A stretch of 64,000 nt of DNA. Source: Rickettsiales bacterium UBA2645 (GTDB taxonomy: Bacteria > Pseudomonadota > Alphaproteobacteria > Rickettsiales > UBA1997). The notes under the pieces are model-generated. The model saw only the letters and a program-made list of their open reading frames with translations, searched no databases and was not told the origin of the DNA. Shown one piece after another: positions 26,768 to 34,414 of the stretch (position 1 is its first letter; the number at the start of each line of letters is the position of its first letter). Where the stretch lies: positions 35,131 through 99,130 of the forward strand of contig DENL01000035.1 of assembly GCA_002359655.1 (NCBI GenBank). The letters run 5' to 3'. Made by a program: the position numbers and the translations under genes.

Positions 26768-26915
26768 GTTTGTAATTTCTATGGGACACTCTTGGGACAC
26801 TCGCTCACAAATTTTGGCAAAAAATCAAAGATATTGACAATAACCATAATTCTCTAGAACCTCGGTAATACTGTTGTTATTTATTTTTATGTGTTGTCGT
26901 TTGTGCGTTCGCTCG

Positions 26916-26962
26916 GTCTTGTAAACAGTGGGTCGGGAGTTCGAATCTCTCAATCGGCACCA
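26916..26962 (+). repeat. attR, 47-bp direct repeat of the tRNA-Thr 3' end
   Basis: Identical to 19514-19560. It contains the anticodon arm onward and the CCA end, but lacks acceptor 5' and D arm, so it is not a functional tRNA. It marks the right boundary of the island; the chromosomal sequence resumes with the plsC leader. Confidence 0.95.
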
Positions 26963-27087
26963 GCATTCACTCTCACTGGCTTCGGCTGGCAAGTTAGCTT
27001 TATCTGGAATGTTGACAGTAGATTGTCAGAGCAAATGCTGCACTTCATAGTTCTAGTTGGAGAAGGCTTGCACTAATCTAATTCCTC

Positions 27088-27804
27088 ATGAACTTTTTAA
27101 CCTCACTTCTTTTTTGGATCTTCATCAATGCTTGGGGAGCAATTATTCCCATCGTTTACCTTCCGCTTTCTTTGCTTTTTCGTAGCTCAAAAATTGCTGA
27201 TCACGGCGCTAAAGTTTGGGCCTTATTCGGGTTGTGGGTTTTGAAAAAACTCTGCAGGATTGAACATGAAGTCATCGGTTTAGAAAAATTACCAAAAGAA
27301 GCTTGTATAATAGCCTGCAAACATCAATCGATGTGGGAAACTATTGTTATGCATCTGATTTTTCATCGCCCTGTTTATGCTTTTAAAAAAGAGCTTTTGA
27401 AAATCCCTTTCTATGGTTGGTTTTTGAGAGTAATGAGCGGAATTGTTGTTGATAGAAATGGCGGAGCTAGCGCTTTGAAGAGCTTGATTAAACAAACTAA
27501 AAAATATTTAGAAAAAAATCAGACTATTATTCTTTTTCCTCAAGGTACGCGCGTTCCAGTTAAAAGCATCACCGACAAATATCCTTATCAAGCTGGCATT
27601 GCCGCGCTATATCTTGCCTGCAATGTTAAAGTTGTTCCAGCAGCTTTAAATTCAGGAGTTTTTTGGCCCAGAGATGGAATTATAAAAAAACCCGGTAAAA
27701 TTATTTTGGAATTTTTAAATCCGATTGAAACAGGTCTCTCCAGACAAGATTTTATGACCAAGTTGGAAGAGGTAATTGAAAAGAAAAGCAACGAGCTAAT
27801 TTAA
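27088..27804 (+). CDS. plsC: 1-acyl-sn-glycerol-3-phosphate acyltransferase
   Basis: Adds the second acyl chain to make phosphatidic acid at the inner membrane. 238 residues: N-terminal membrane segment (1-30), catalytic HQSMWE (H79...E84, the HX4D motif with Glu for Asp), and FPQGTR at 150-155 (FPEGTR with Gln for Glu). The double variation is seen in some bacterial PlsC relatives but is worth noting. First chromosomal gene right of attR; its 3' end overlaps ccmE on the other strand by 9 bp. Confidence 0.88.
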   Translation: MNFLTSLLFWIFINAWGAIIPIVYLPLSLLFRSSKIADHGAKVWALFGLWVLKKLCRIEHEVIGLEKLPKEACIIACKHQSMWETIVMHLIFHRPVYAFKKELLKIPFYGWFLRVMSGIVVDRNGGASALKSLIKQTKKYLEKNQTIILFPQGTRVPVKSITDKYPYQAGIAALYLACNVKVVPAALNSGVFWPRDGIIKKPGKIILEFLNPIETGLSRQDFMTKLEEVIEKKSNELI

Positions 27805-28236
27805 AGTTTTTTTCAAACTTTTTTTTACTTCTGGCGGCATGTATTTTTCATCATGCTTTACCAATAATTCACTTGAGAAGAATTGATTCTTTTCAATATC
27901 AAATTTGCCTTTTGCTACAACACCTTGACCTTCGCGAAATAGATCTGGTAGCAATCCAAAATAGTTAACAATCAAATCTTGCTCATAATCGGTAACTGTA
28001 AACTGAGTTGTTGTTGCATCAATTTTTCTAACAGAACTTTGCTTTACTAATCCGCCAATTCTAATTTTTTTATCAGCAGTTTTTTGTAAAATTTCTGTGG
28101 TTTTAAGCTCTGATGGCGCGTAGAAAAATACGATATTATCACGAAAATTTAGAATCACAAAAATCAACGCCAATAAAGATATTAAAAAAACTGATCCAAC
28201 AAAAATTATTCGCTTTTTTTTACGCTGATTTTTCAT
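27796..28236 (-). CDS. ccmE: Cytochrome c maturation protein CcmE
   Basis: Periplasmic heme chaperone that holds heme covalently before transfer to apocytochrome c. 146 residues: one N-terminal membrane anchor (about 8-28), an OB-fold beta domain, and heme-binding H128 in VKHDEKYMPPEV. Its start lies inside the end of ccmD (17-bp overlap). The rest of the ccm system is not in the window. Confidence 0.95.
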   Translation of the reverse strand: MKNQRKKKRIIFVGSVFLISLLALIFVILNFRDNIVFFYAPSELKTTEILQKTADKKIRIGGLVKQSSVRKIDATTTQFTVTDYEQDLIVNYFGLLPDLFREGQGVVAKGKFDIEKNQFFSSELLVKHDEKYMPPEVKKSLKKTLN

Positions 28237-28360
28237 TTTTGATTTTTGACTTGGCTATAAAATATTTTGTTAAGAAAATCATCATCAAACAGCTTAGAGC
28301 AAGTGAAGACAAGAAATAAGCAGCAATCACATAGTTTGAATAATCGGATAAATTTTCCAT
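28220..28360 (-). CDS. ccmD: Heme exporter protein CcmD
   Basis: 46 residues starting at ATG 28360: MENLSDYSNYVIAAYFLSSL, a single membrane helix, then a basic cytoplasmic end (KYFIAKSKIKNEKSA). The short acidic start with YSxYVxxAY, one helix and a basic tail is the CcmD pattern, and it directly precedes and overlaps ccmE. CcmD aids release of holo-CcmE from the CcmABC complex. ccmC, the usual upstream neighbour, is absent. Confidence 0.85.
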   Translation of the reverse strand: MENLSDYSNYVIAAYFLSSLALSCLMMIFLTKYFIAKSKIKNEKSA

Positions 28361-28387
28361 ATTTTTTAATTTAAATTTTGAAGCAAC

Positions 28388-28422
28388 TTGCAAAATAAAA
28401 GCTGCTTCTTAGTTTGCGCGAC
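28388..28422 (+). promoter_or_regulatory. Putative tRNA-Phe promoter with GC-rich discriminator
   Basis: TTGCAA (28388-28393), 16-bp spacer, TAGTTT (28410-28415), then GCGCGAC (28416-28422). Same layout as upstream of tRNA-Thr, tRNA-Lys and sucC. Assigned by eye. Confidence 0.45.
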
Positions 28423-28433
28423 TCGTTTTATAA

Positions 28434-28509
28434 GCCTGAATAGCTCAGTTGGTAGAGCAAAGGACTGAAAATCCTTGTGTCGCTGGTTCGATTCCGGCTT
28501 CAGGCACCA
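28434..28509 (+). tRNA. tRNA-Phe (anticodon GAA)
   Basis: 76 nt with encoded CCA. Acceptor arms GCCTGAA and TTCAGGC pair fully; anticodon loop CTGAAAA (GAA); T loop TTCGATT. It stands alone between ccmD and pgeF. Confidence 0.97.
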
Positions 28510-28601
28510 CACTTTTGGTAAAATTTTCGGCAAACAAAAATTTTAGTCTTATAAATTGTGTTGCTACGCATGGTACGAAATCGTGCGTTCACAACAAGTT
28601 T

Positions 28602-29294
28602 TTAGTTTATCTCGATCACCGAAACATTTCTTCCGCAGTCCTTCTCTCCCAAATGTGTTGATCTTCTGAAACTAAAAAAATCTTTTCCATTTTCATAAGT
28701 ATCAATTTTTAGGTTTTTGATTTTTTCAACTCCAGCTTCACACAATTTTTTTTCCACATAAGAAGGTAAGTCGAACTGATATTTATCCGAGCTTGTCCCC
28801 TCTTTGAAAAAATTTTTATTAGTCAAATCTTCAATTAAAAAATCATCCAAAAACTCTTGTGAAACTTGGTAAGATTTTTGCTGAATCATTGGACCAATCA
28901 CAGCTTGAATATTTTGCGCACCTAGTTTCTTTATCTCATCAACCGTTGATAAAATCACGCCAGATTTGGCTCCACGCCAACCAGCATGAATTGCAGAGAT
29001 AATATTTTTTTCTTCATCAAAAAGTAAAATCGGTGCACAATCGGCAGTAACCACTCCAATAACAATATTTTTTAAATTAGTTACAAGCGCATCAGCTTTG
29101 GGTAAGTTCTGATCGCCATAAATTTTTTCTAACGAGTCAACCACAAATACTTCGCTACTATGAATTTGGTTTACGAATAAAACTTTTTGACTCTGAAAAT
29201 TTTTTTCAAGCAACATTTTCTTAAGATCAAATCGATTTGAAAGTGGTCGATCAATAATACAATCTTTACCAAAAAAGTGATATTTTATACTCAT
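28602..29294 (-). CDS. pgeF: Peptidoglycan editing factor / multicopper-oxidase-like (YfiH)
   Basis: 230 residues of the YfiH/DUF152 family, whose E. coli member removes misincorporated L-serine from peptidoglycan precursors; other members are described as purine nucleoside phosphorylases or laccase-like. Conserved metal and active-site segments are NQIHSSEVF, TADCAPILLFD and AIHAGWRGAKSG. It overlaps the thrB stop by 4 bp, at the end of a trmL-zincin-thrB-pgeF run. Confidence 0.9.
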   Translation of the reverse strand: MSIKYHFFGKDCIIDRPLSNRFDLKKMLLEKNFQSQKVLFVNQIHSSEVFVVDSLEKIYGDQNLPKADALVTNLKNIVIGVVTADCAPILLFDEEKNIISAIHAGWRGAKSGVILSTVDEIKKLGAQNIQAVIGPMIQQKSYQVSQEFLDDFLIEDLTNKNFFKEGTSSDKYQFDLPSYVEKKLCEAGVEKIKNLKIDTYENGKDFFSFRRSTHLGEKDCGRNVSVIEIN

Positions 29295-30256
29295 ATTCTC
29301 TCTCTAAAAAATCGTAATTTTGCTAAATATTCTTGTGGATTTTTGATATTCACCAAAGAATCTTTCGGAGTAAAAAACATGTCGTGAAGCCTTGTCAATA
29401 AAAAGCGCATCGCAGCTCCAACCAAAGCTATTTTTAAGAAAGATTTTTCTAGCTCAGAAAATTTTCTTATCGATTCATAACCTCGTAGTATTTCGTCAAA
29501 ATGGTTTTGTAAAAAATTATTTTTTTCATCAAAGCACCAAGCATTTACAGCTATGGCAAAATCAAAAATCAATGCATCATTTGCGGCAAAATAAAAATCA
29601 ATTACGCCGCTTAAATTAGCATTTTCATCAAAAAAAACATTATCTGGAAAAAGATCGAGATGAGCTGCATATGTTGGCAAATCATGCTTCCAAGAAGATT
29701 TTAAAAAACTTAAATTTTCAGTAATTTCACCAAGTAAGTTTTTTTGATAATTTTCAATAAGGTTTTCAAACTTGGAAAATAGAGCGCTCCAGCCATTAAT
29801 GCCTAAATCATTTAGGCGCGACATTTCAAAATCCTGAGCTGCTAAATGCAATTTCGCCAAGATTTTACCAACTTCAAAACAGTGATTTATATTGATATTA
29901 TCATAATAACCATCTTGACGGGATTTTAGCGTTGCGCCACTCAGAAAAGTAACGATAGTAGATTTTTTTTCTTTCAGATCAGAAATTATCAAGCCTGAAT
30001 TATCAAAGATCGGGCGCGGACAAGGAATTTTTTTTTCGGCAAGATGCAATTTAAAATTTATGAAAAATGGCAAATCATTTTTATCAATTCGCGATTCAAA
30101 AATTGTTAAAATAAATTTTCCTTTCTCGGTTTCTAAAATGAAATTTGAGTTATCGATTCCATCAATGATTTCTTTGAGAGAGATCAAATTTCCTAAATCG
30201 TATTTTCTTAAATGTTGTGAAATTTCTTGCTCAGAAATTTTTGTGTAAACTGCCAT
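29291..30256 (-). CDS. thrB: Homoserine kinase, APH-fold (ThrB type II)
   Basis: Phosphorylates homoserine in threonine synthesis. 321 residues of the aminoglycoside-phosphotransferase fold used by alphaproteobacterial ThrB, not the GHMP type. N-lobe IIDGIDNSNFILETEKGKF, catalytic loop HLDLFPDNVFFD, metal-binding GVIDFYFA. Gene order continues into pgeF (4-bp overlap), and it shares one base with the upstream zincin-like gene. Confidence 0.9.
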   Translation of the reverse strand: MAVYTKISEQEISQHLRKYDLGNLISLKEIIDGIDNSNFILETEKGKFILTIFESRIDKNDLPFFINFKLHLAEKKIPCPRPIFDNSGLIISDLKEKKSTIVTFLSGATLKSRQDGYYDNININHCFEVGKILAKLHLAAQDFEMSRLNDLGINGWSALFSKFENLIENYQKNLLGEITENLSFLKSSWKHDLPTYAAHLDLFPDNVFFDENANLSGVIDFYFAANDALIFDFAIAVNAWCFDEKNNFLQNHFDEILRGYESIRKFSELEKSFLKIALVGAAMRFLLTRLHDMFFTPKDSLVNIKNPQEYLAKLRFFRERI

Positions 30257-31086
30257 TATTTTTTATCTTCTAGTTCTTGAGATTTTTGCCAGCCCGCTTG
30301 CCAGCTGGCGTTTGATTTAATACCTTTTGACCATGATCCTTGTGATTTTTTTTGCACAGATTCTACGCGCTCTTGGAATTTTTGTTTCGGCATTTCAAGC
30401 TTGATTTGACTTGTGATTTCAAGAGTGTGAGCCGCAATTTTTTGATCAATTTTTCTTTGAATTTGCTGATTAAAAATTTGACTGATGAATTTGGTAGTGT
30501 TTTCAAAAAAACTCATCACATCAGATGTAGCAAAATCTCCAGTTGATTTCACATTACGCGAAATACTTAATAATTCAAAATAACGTGCAAAAAGTTCTGA
30601 CAAAAATTGATGCTGTGGATAAGCTTTTAGAGCGTCAACCATCAATCTTTGCACTTCAGCTTTAAGAGTAATGATTTCAGGGCTACGACCCTTCATATCG
30701 TAAGCGATTGCTTGACGAAATTCTTCACCTAAATTAATGCCACTTTCAAATTCCAGAGCGTGAGCCATTTCGTGAGCCATCAAGCTGCAAGTCATTTGAC
30801 GCAGAATAATTGTCTTCTTTAAATTGGTTGAAAAGTTACCGAAAATTTTATTAAAAACTTTATTTTGCTCAGTCAGATAGCAGCCCAGATTTGTATCCCA
30901 ACCTTTGATAATTTTTACTTCAAAGCGCAAATCTTTTTCTTTTAATTTTGTTAAAATTAAATCCAAACCATCTTTAAAAAGATCAATACTATAAAGCTGA
31001 GAAAAAGTTTGGACGAATTGATCAAGATTTTTTACACCTTCAAAATCAACTTGAGATTTAAAAATATTTTTCAGAATTTCGGTCAT
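30256..31086 (-). CDS. Putative zinc metalloprotease-like protein (HExxH)
   Basis: 276 residues, no signal peptide. HEMAH lies in SLMAHEMAHALEFESG near 104-110, and SELFARYFE about 60 residues on could supply the third zinc ligand, as in gluzincins. The C-terminal third is Lys/Gln/Ser-rich with three Trp-containing short repeats (GSWSKG, ASWQAG, WQKSQ). No family is recognised with confidence. It sits between trmL (1-bp gap) and thrB (1-bp overlap), so it is co-expressed with housekeeping genes. Confidence 0.65.
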   Translation of the reverse strand: MTEILKNIFKSQVDFEGVKNLDQFVQTFSQLYSIDLFKDGLDLILTKLKEKDLRFEVKIIKGWDTNLGCYLTEQNKVFNKIFGNFSTNLKKTIILRQMTCSLMAHEMAHALEFESGINLGEEFRQAIAYDMKGRSPEIITLKAEVQRLMVDALKAYPQHQFLSELFARYFELLSISRNVKSTGDFATSDVMSFFENTTKFISQIFNQQIQRKIDQKIAAHTLEITSQIKLEMPKQKFQERVESVQKKSQGSWSKGIKSNASWQAGWQKSQELEDKK

Positions 31087-31087
31087 T

Positions 31088-31528
31088 TTATAAAGCTTTT
31101 GCTAAAATCATGGCACAAGAAATTGCTACATTTAAGGAGCGCATATTATTTTTCATCGGAATAAAAATTCGCTGATCTGCTTTTAAAGCTACATCTTCAG
31201 GAACTCCAGCACTTTCTCTACCAAACATTAAAACATCATTTTCAGAAAAAATAAATTCACGATAATCTTTGCTGGCTTTGGTTGACGCTAAAATTAAACG
31301 CTGATTTTTTTTAATAATTTCACTTTCAAAAAATTCTTCAAAAGAGCTATGGCGAAAAATTTTTGCCATGTGAATATAATCCAAAGCTGCTCTTTTTATA
31401 CGCTGCATATCAAATGGAAAACCGCATGGCTCAATGATGTGAAGCTCTATGTCAAAACAAACGCAAGTACGAATTATTGTTCCAACATTTCCAGCGATAT
31501 CTGGTTGAAACAAAGCAACTTTTGTCAT
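31088..31528 (-). CDS. trmL: tRNA (cytidine(34)-2'-O)-methyltransferase
   Basis: SPOUT-fold enzyme that methylates the wobble base ribose of certain tRNA-Leu. 146 residues from ATG 31528; a longer frame from 31675 adds 49 unrelated residues. Typical segments: FQPDIAGNVGTIIRTC near 7, LMFGRESAGVP near 100 and IPMKNNMRSLNVAISCAM near 125, which form the knot and SAM site. First gene of the minus-strand trmL-zincin-thrB-pgeF operon; divergent from the ferredoxin gene. Confidence 0.92.
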   Translation of the reverse strand: MTKVALFQPDIAGNVGTIIRTCVCFDIELHIIEPCGFPFDMQRIKRAALDYIHMAKIFRHSSFEEFFESEIIKKNQRLILASTKASKDYREFIFSENDVLMFGRESAGVPEDVALKADQRIFIPMKNNMRSLNVAISCAMILAKAL

Positions 31529-31674
31529 AAATCGATTTAATTTTTTTCGAACAAATAATTGAGAAAAACTTTTTAAAATTCTTTGTCTTTTAAATTGCGT
31601 ATTTATAAAAACTTGTTCTTTATATACCCACTGCCATTTCACTAAAACAAAAAGCAAGCGCAAAACTATAAACA

Positions 31675-32013
31675 ATGAGCGAAACAGTTAAAATAATTTT
31701 TATTACAAAAGGTCAAAAACAAGAGTTTGATGTTTTAGTTGGCACCACAGTCTTGGAAGCCGCTCACAATAATAACATCGACTTGGAAGGTGCTTGCGAA
31801 GGCTCTCTTGCTTGCTCAACTTGTCATGTAGTGGTTGATAAAAACTTTTATAATTTGCTTTCAGAACCAAGTGAAGATGAAGAAGATATGTTAGATTTAG
31901 CCTTTGGATTGACGCCAACTTCCAGACTTGGATGTCAAATCGTCATGACTAAAGAGTTAGACGGTCTGACTTTAATAGTACCAGACGAAACCCGTAATGT
32001 TTCAATGAATTAA
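31675..32013 (+). CDS. fdx: 2Fe-2S ferredoxin, ISC/adrenodoxin type
   Basis: Electron carrier for Fe-S cluster assembly and related reactions. 112 residues with ligands C41, C47, C50 (CEGSLACSTCHV) and C87 (RLGCQIV), and the adrenodoxin-type acidic helix EPSEDEEDMLDLAFGL. No isc genes are near. First gene of a seven-gene plus-strand run ending with the ABC transporter. Confidence 0.95.
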   Translation: MSETVKIIFITKGQKQEFDVLVGTTVLEAAHNNNIDLEGACEGSLACSTCHVVVDKNFYNLLSEPSEDEEDMLDLAFGLTPTSRLGCQIVMTKELDGLTLIVPDETRNVSMN

Positions 32014-32034
32014 CCTACAAAACAAAGTCAAAAT

Positions 32035-33552
32035 ATGAGCAAAGCCATTTTATTAAAGTCAGTAATTATTCTTGCTGTTCTTTCAGTGTTTCACAGCGTT
32101 TTTTGGTTCTTTAAAACTGGGCAAATTGAGAAGCAAATTAACAGTTTAATAAGCGAAAATAGTTCTTATGTCTCGGCTGGTGAAATTTCAGTTTCTGGCT
32201 TTCCTTTGAAACAAAGAGTATCAATCAAAGACTTGAAAATAACATTACCAAATCCAGCTTTTAGCAAATATCAGATTGATATTAAAAATTTAATTGCAAC
32301 TTCTGGAATCTTTAGTGGCGACTTCTCAGTCACTCTGAATGAGCAAGTTTCGGTTTTAGACACAGAAACCAACATTTCTGGTTTGTTAGAATTCAACAAA
32401 GAGCCTGAAATCAAAGCGTTAATCGCAAAAGACTCTATCGCAAAATTTTCTTACAAAGACTCCGGGCACCGTGTTTTAGACGCTGAAAAAAATACTATTT
32501 ACGCGGCAAGTACCGCAAACTTCTCTTTTGAATCAACTCTTGAAGAAGGTGATAAAATCAAAAACAAAATCACTGTTGATTTAAAAGATATCGAAGGCTT
32601 TGACATCTTAAGTGTTTACAAAAATTCCTCAGAGAAAAAAGTTATTGAAGGTATAAAAACCGGAGAAATTGCTATTGGTAATTCTACCTCAGCAGCTGCA
32701 GCCCCCGTTGATACAAAAGCTACACCACCAATCACAGCTCCGACTACCACGGCCACAGCCAATAACACTGTGAATCCTACGCCAGCAGATATTGCAAAAG
32801 CAGCTACTTTAACAGATTCTTCTGCTAAGAACACAAAACCAGAAGAAAAACCAGAAGATATGACAGCTGCACTTAACAACAATTTAGTTAAAAGTAATTT
32901 TGCCATGGATGTCGACTATACTTTGGTTCCAAACCAAGGCGAACAACAAACCCAAAATGATCCTACTCAAATTCAAGAAAGTCCGGTTCAATACAGCAGA
33001 GCTATAAAAGTTAACAGTCTAGAGTTCTCTAATCCGCTTTACAAAATTAGTATCAATGGCGAGTTTAATCTTCTTCAAGACGACTCTCTTCCTTCAGGCG
33101 CAGTAACTTTAAAAATAGAAAAGGTTAGTAATCTCGTAAATCATATAACAGCTGGTTTAAACCAAATTGCTGATCAGAAAAAAATCGGTACGGTCGCGGC
33201 AGTAAAAGCAGCAGATTTAAATTCAAGCAATACAGCACCAACCACAACAGCGACAACTAATACCGTAGCAACAAATGTGGCCACGCCATCGGCAACTACA
33301 AACAATTCAGCACCAGATGCTAGCGCAGCTTCTGCAGCCATAACTCCTTCAGCAGCAGTTGCTGTAAACGAAGATTCATATCAAATCTTTGTCAGAAAAT
33401 TTGCTGCTGGTTTAGATCCAGTTGTTAAAGAAATTAGCGCTAAAAATCCTTTGAGCAAAGATGATAATTCAGTCTTTGATATTAGAAGAGAGAAAAATAT
33501 TGAGTTCTTGATCAACGAAACTTCAGTTCGCGAAATTTTAGGAAAATTCTAG
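32035..33552 (+). CDS. Membrane-anchored periplasmic protein with Thr/Ala-rich linkers
   Basis: 505 residues. N-terminal membrane anchor (about 5-25), then beta-rich segments resembling DUF2125/AsmA-like periplasmic domains (SYVSAGEISVSGFPLKQRV; VNSLEFSNPLYKISINGEF). Two low-complexity Thr/Ala/Pro/Asn stretches (about 216-270 and 398-445) split the ordered parts. DUF2125-like assignment is tentative. It lies 21 bp after fdx and 3 bp before prmC. Confidence 0.65.
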   Translation: MSKAILLKSVIILAVLSVFHSVFWFFKTGQIEKQINSLISENSSYVSAGEISVSGFPLKQRVSIKDLKITLPNPAFSKYQIDIKNLIATSGIFSGDFSVTLNEQVSVLDTETNISGLLEFNKEPEIKALIAKDSIAKFSYKDSGHRVLDAEKNTIYAASTANFSFESTLEEGDKIKNKITVDLKDIEGFDILSVYKNSSEKKVIEGIKTGEIAIGNSTSAAAAPVDTKATPPITAPTTTATANNTVNPTPADIAKAATLTDSSAKNTKPEEKPEDMTAALNNNLVKSNFAMDVDYTLVPNQGEQQTQNDPTQIQESPVQYSRAIKVNSLEFSNPLYKISINGEFNLLQDDSLPSGAVTLKIEKVSNLVNHITAGLNQIADQKKIGTVAAVKAADLNSSNTAPTTTATTNTVATNVATPSATTNNSAPDASAASAAITPSAAVAVNEDSYQIFVRKFAAGLDPVVKEISAKNPLSKDDNSVFDIRREKNIEFLINETSVREILGKF

Positions 33553-33555
33553 TTA

Positions 33556-34413
33556 ATGAAAATTTCTGACATTTTAGCGCAAGCCAGAATTCAGTTAGAA
33601 AAATCGGGCGTGAGTAGTAGCAAATTAGATTCATTAATTCTGCTAGCTCACGCCCTTTCTTTTTCCAAAGAGCAGGTAATTTTTAATCCCGACTTTAACT
33701 TAGATCAAAATCAACAAGATAAATTTTTTAGCTTGATTAATCGTCGTACTAAACGCGAACCTGTTTCACAAATTATTGGCAAAAGAGAATTTTACGGTCG
33801 TGATTTTTTGGTAACTTCTCGAGTACTTGATCCAAGACCAGACTCAGAAATTTTGATTGAACTAGTAATAAAAAAACTATCACCTCAGATATTTAGTCAA
33901 ATCAATATTCTGGAACTAGGAAGTGGCTCCGGCTGCTTGATTATAACACTTTTAATACTTTACAAAAAAGCTCAAGCCTTTGCAGTTGACATTAGTTCTG
34001 ATGCTTTGGAAATTTGCAAAAGAAACTCTGCTTTTCACCAAGTTTATGAGCGTTTACAAACTATAAAATCAGATCTTTTTGCCGCACTTGATCCCGATAA
34101 AAAATTCGATCTGATAATCTCAAATCCACCTTATATCAAATCGCAGGATATTTTAAATTTAGAAGATGAGGTAAAAAAATTCGAACCTCATTTAGCTCTT
34201 GACGGTGGAGCTGATGGACTTGATTTCTACCGCAGAATTGCACAAGAAGCTTTTTCCTTCTTGCAAGCTAACGGCTATTTAATTGTCGAAATTGGCTTTG
34301 ATCAAAAAGAAAAAGTAATAAAGATTTTTAGCGATAAAAAACTGACCTTCATCGAATCAAAACCTGATTTATCTGGTATTCAGCGTGCTTTGTGTTTCCA
34401 AAAAATTAACTAA
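33556..34413 (+). CDS. prmC: Peptide chain release factor N5-glutamine methyltransferase
   Basis: Methylates the Gln of the GGQ motif of RF1 and RF2 (prfB is in this window). 285 residues: helical N-terminal domain, SAM site ILELGSGSGCLIITLL near 118, catalytic NPPY in IISNPPYIKS near 190. One base before panC and in a tight same-strand run. Confidence 0.95.
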   Translation: MKISDILAQARIQLEKSGVSSSKLDSLILLAHALSFSKEQVIFNPDFNLDQNQQDKFFSLINRRTKREPVSQIIGKREFYGRDFLVTSRVLDPRPDSEILIELVIKKLSPQIFSQINILELGSGSGCLIITLLILYKKAQAFAVDISSDALEICKRNSAFHQVYERLQTIKSDLFAALDPDKKFDLIISNPPYIKSQDILNLEDEVKKFEPHLALDGGADGLDFYRRIAQEAFSFLQANGYLIVEIGFDQKEKVIKIFSDKKLTFIESKPDLSGIQRALCFQKIN

Positions 34414-34414
34414 A

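Larger units (their letters stand above)
19486..26962 (+). mobile_element. Integrative element (about 7.4 kb) in tRNA-Thr
   Basis: Bounded by perfect 47-bp repeats of the tRNA-Thr 3' end (attL 19514-19560, attR 26916-26962). The first gene is a tyrosine integrase reading away from the tRNA. Next come an unknown protein, iterated repeats, an Xis/AlpA-like protein, a winged-helix protein, a RepA-like ATPase, an HGGxSTG protein, an XRE regulator and several exported proteins. No capsid, terminase, conjugation, resistance or known defence gene is recognised. It resembles a small satellite-like or mobilisable genomic island. GGGACA pairs at both ends look like integrase arm sites. Confidence 0.92.
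26576..27087. other. Island right end: small ORF, GGGACA pair, attR, plsC leader
   Basis: A 512-bp stretch without a long gene. It holds the 47-codon small ORF (26624-26767), the GGGACA pair at 26783 and 26794 (11 bp apart), attR (26916-26962) and a 125-bp leader of plsC. TTGACA at about 27015 may be a -35 box for plsC. Confidence 0.6.

Noticed and set aside
26891..27076. Reading frame over attR
   Set aside because: It is created by the tRNA remnant; the peptide has no features.
28449..28661. Reading frame across tRNA-Phe
   Set aside because: It overlaps a well-formed tRNA and the end of pgeF.
32616..32906. Antisense Val/Ala-rich frame
   Set aside because: It is the complement of the Thr/Ala-rich linker of the gene at 32035-33552.
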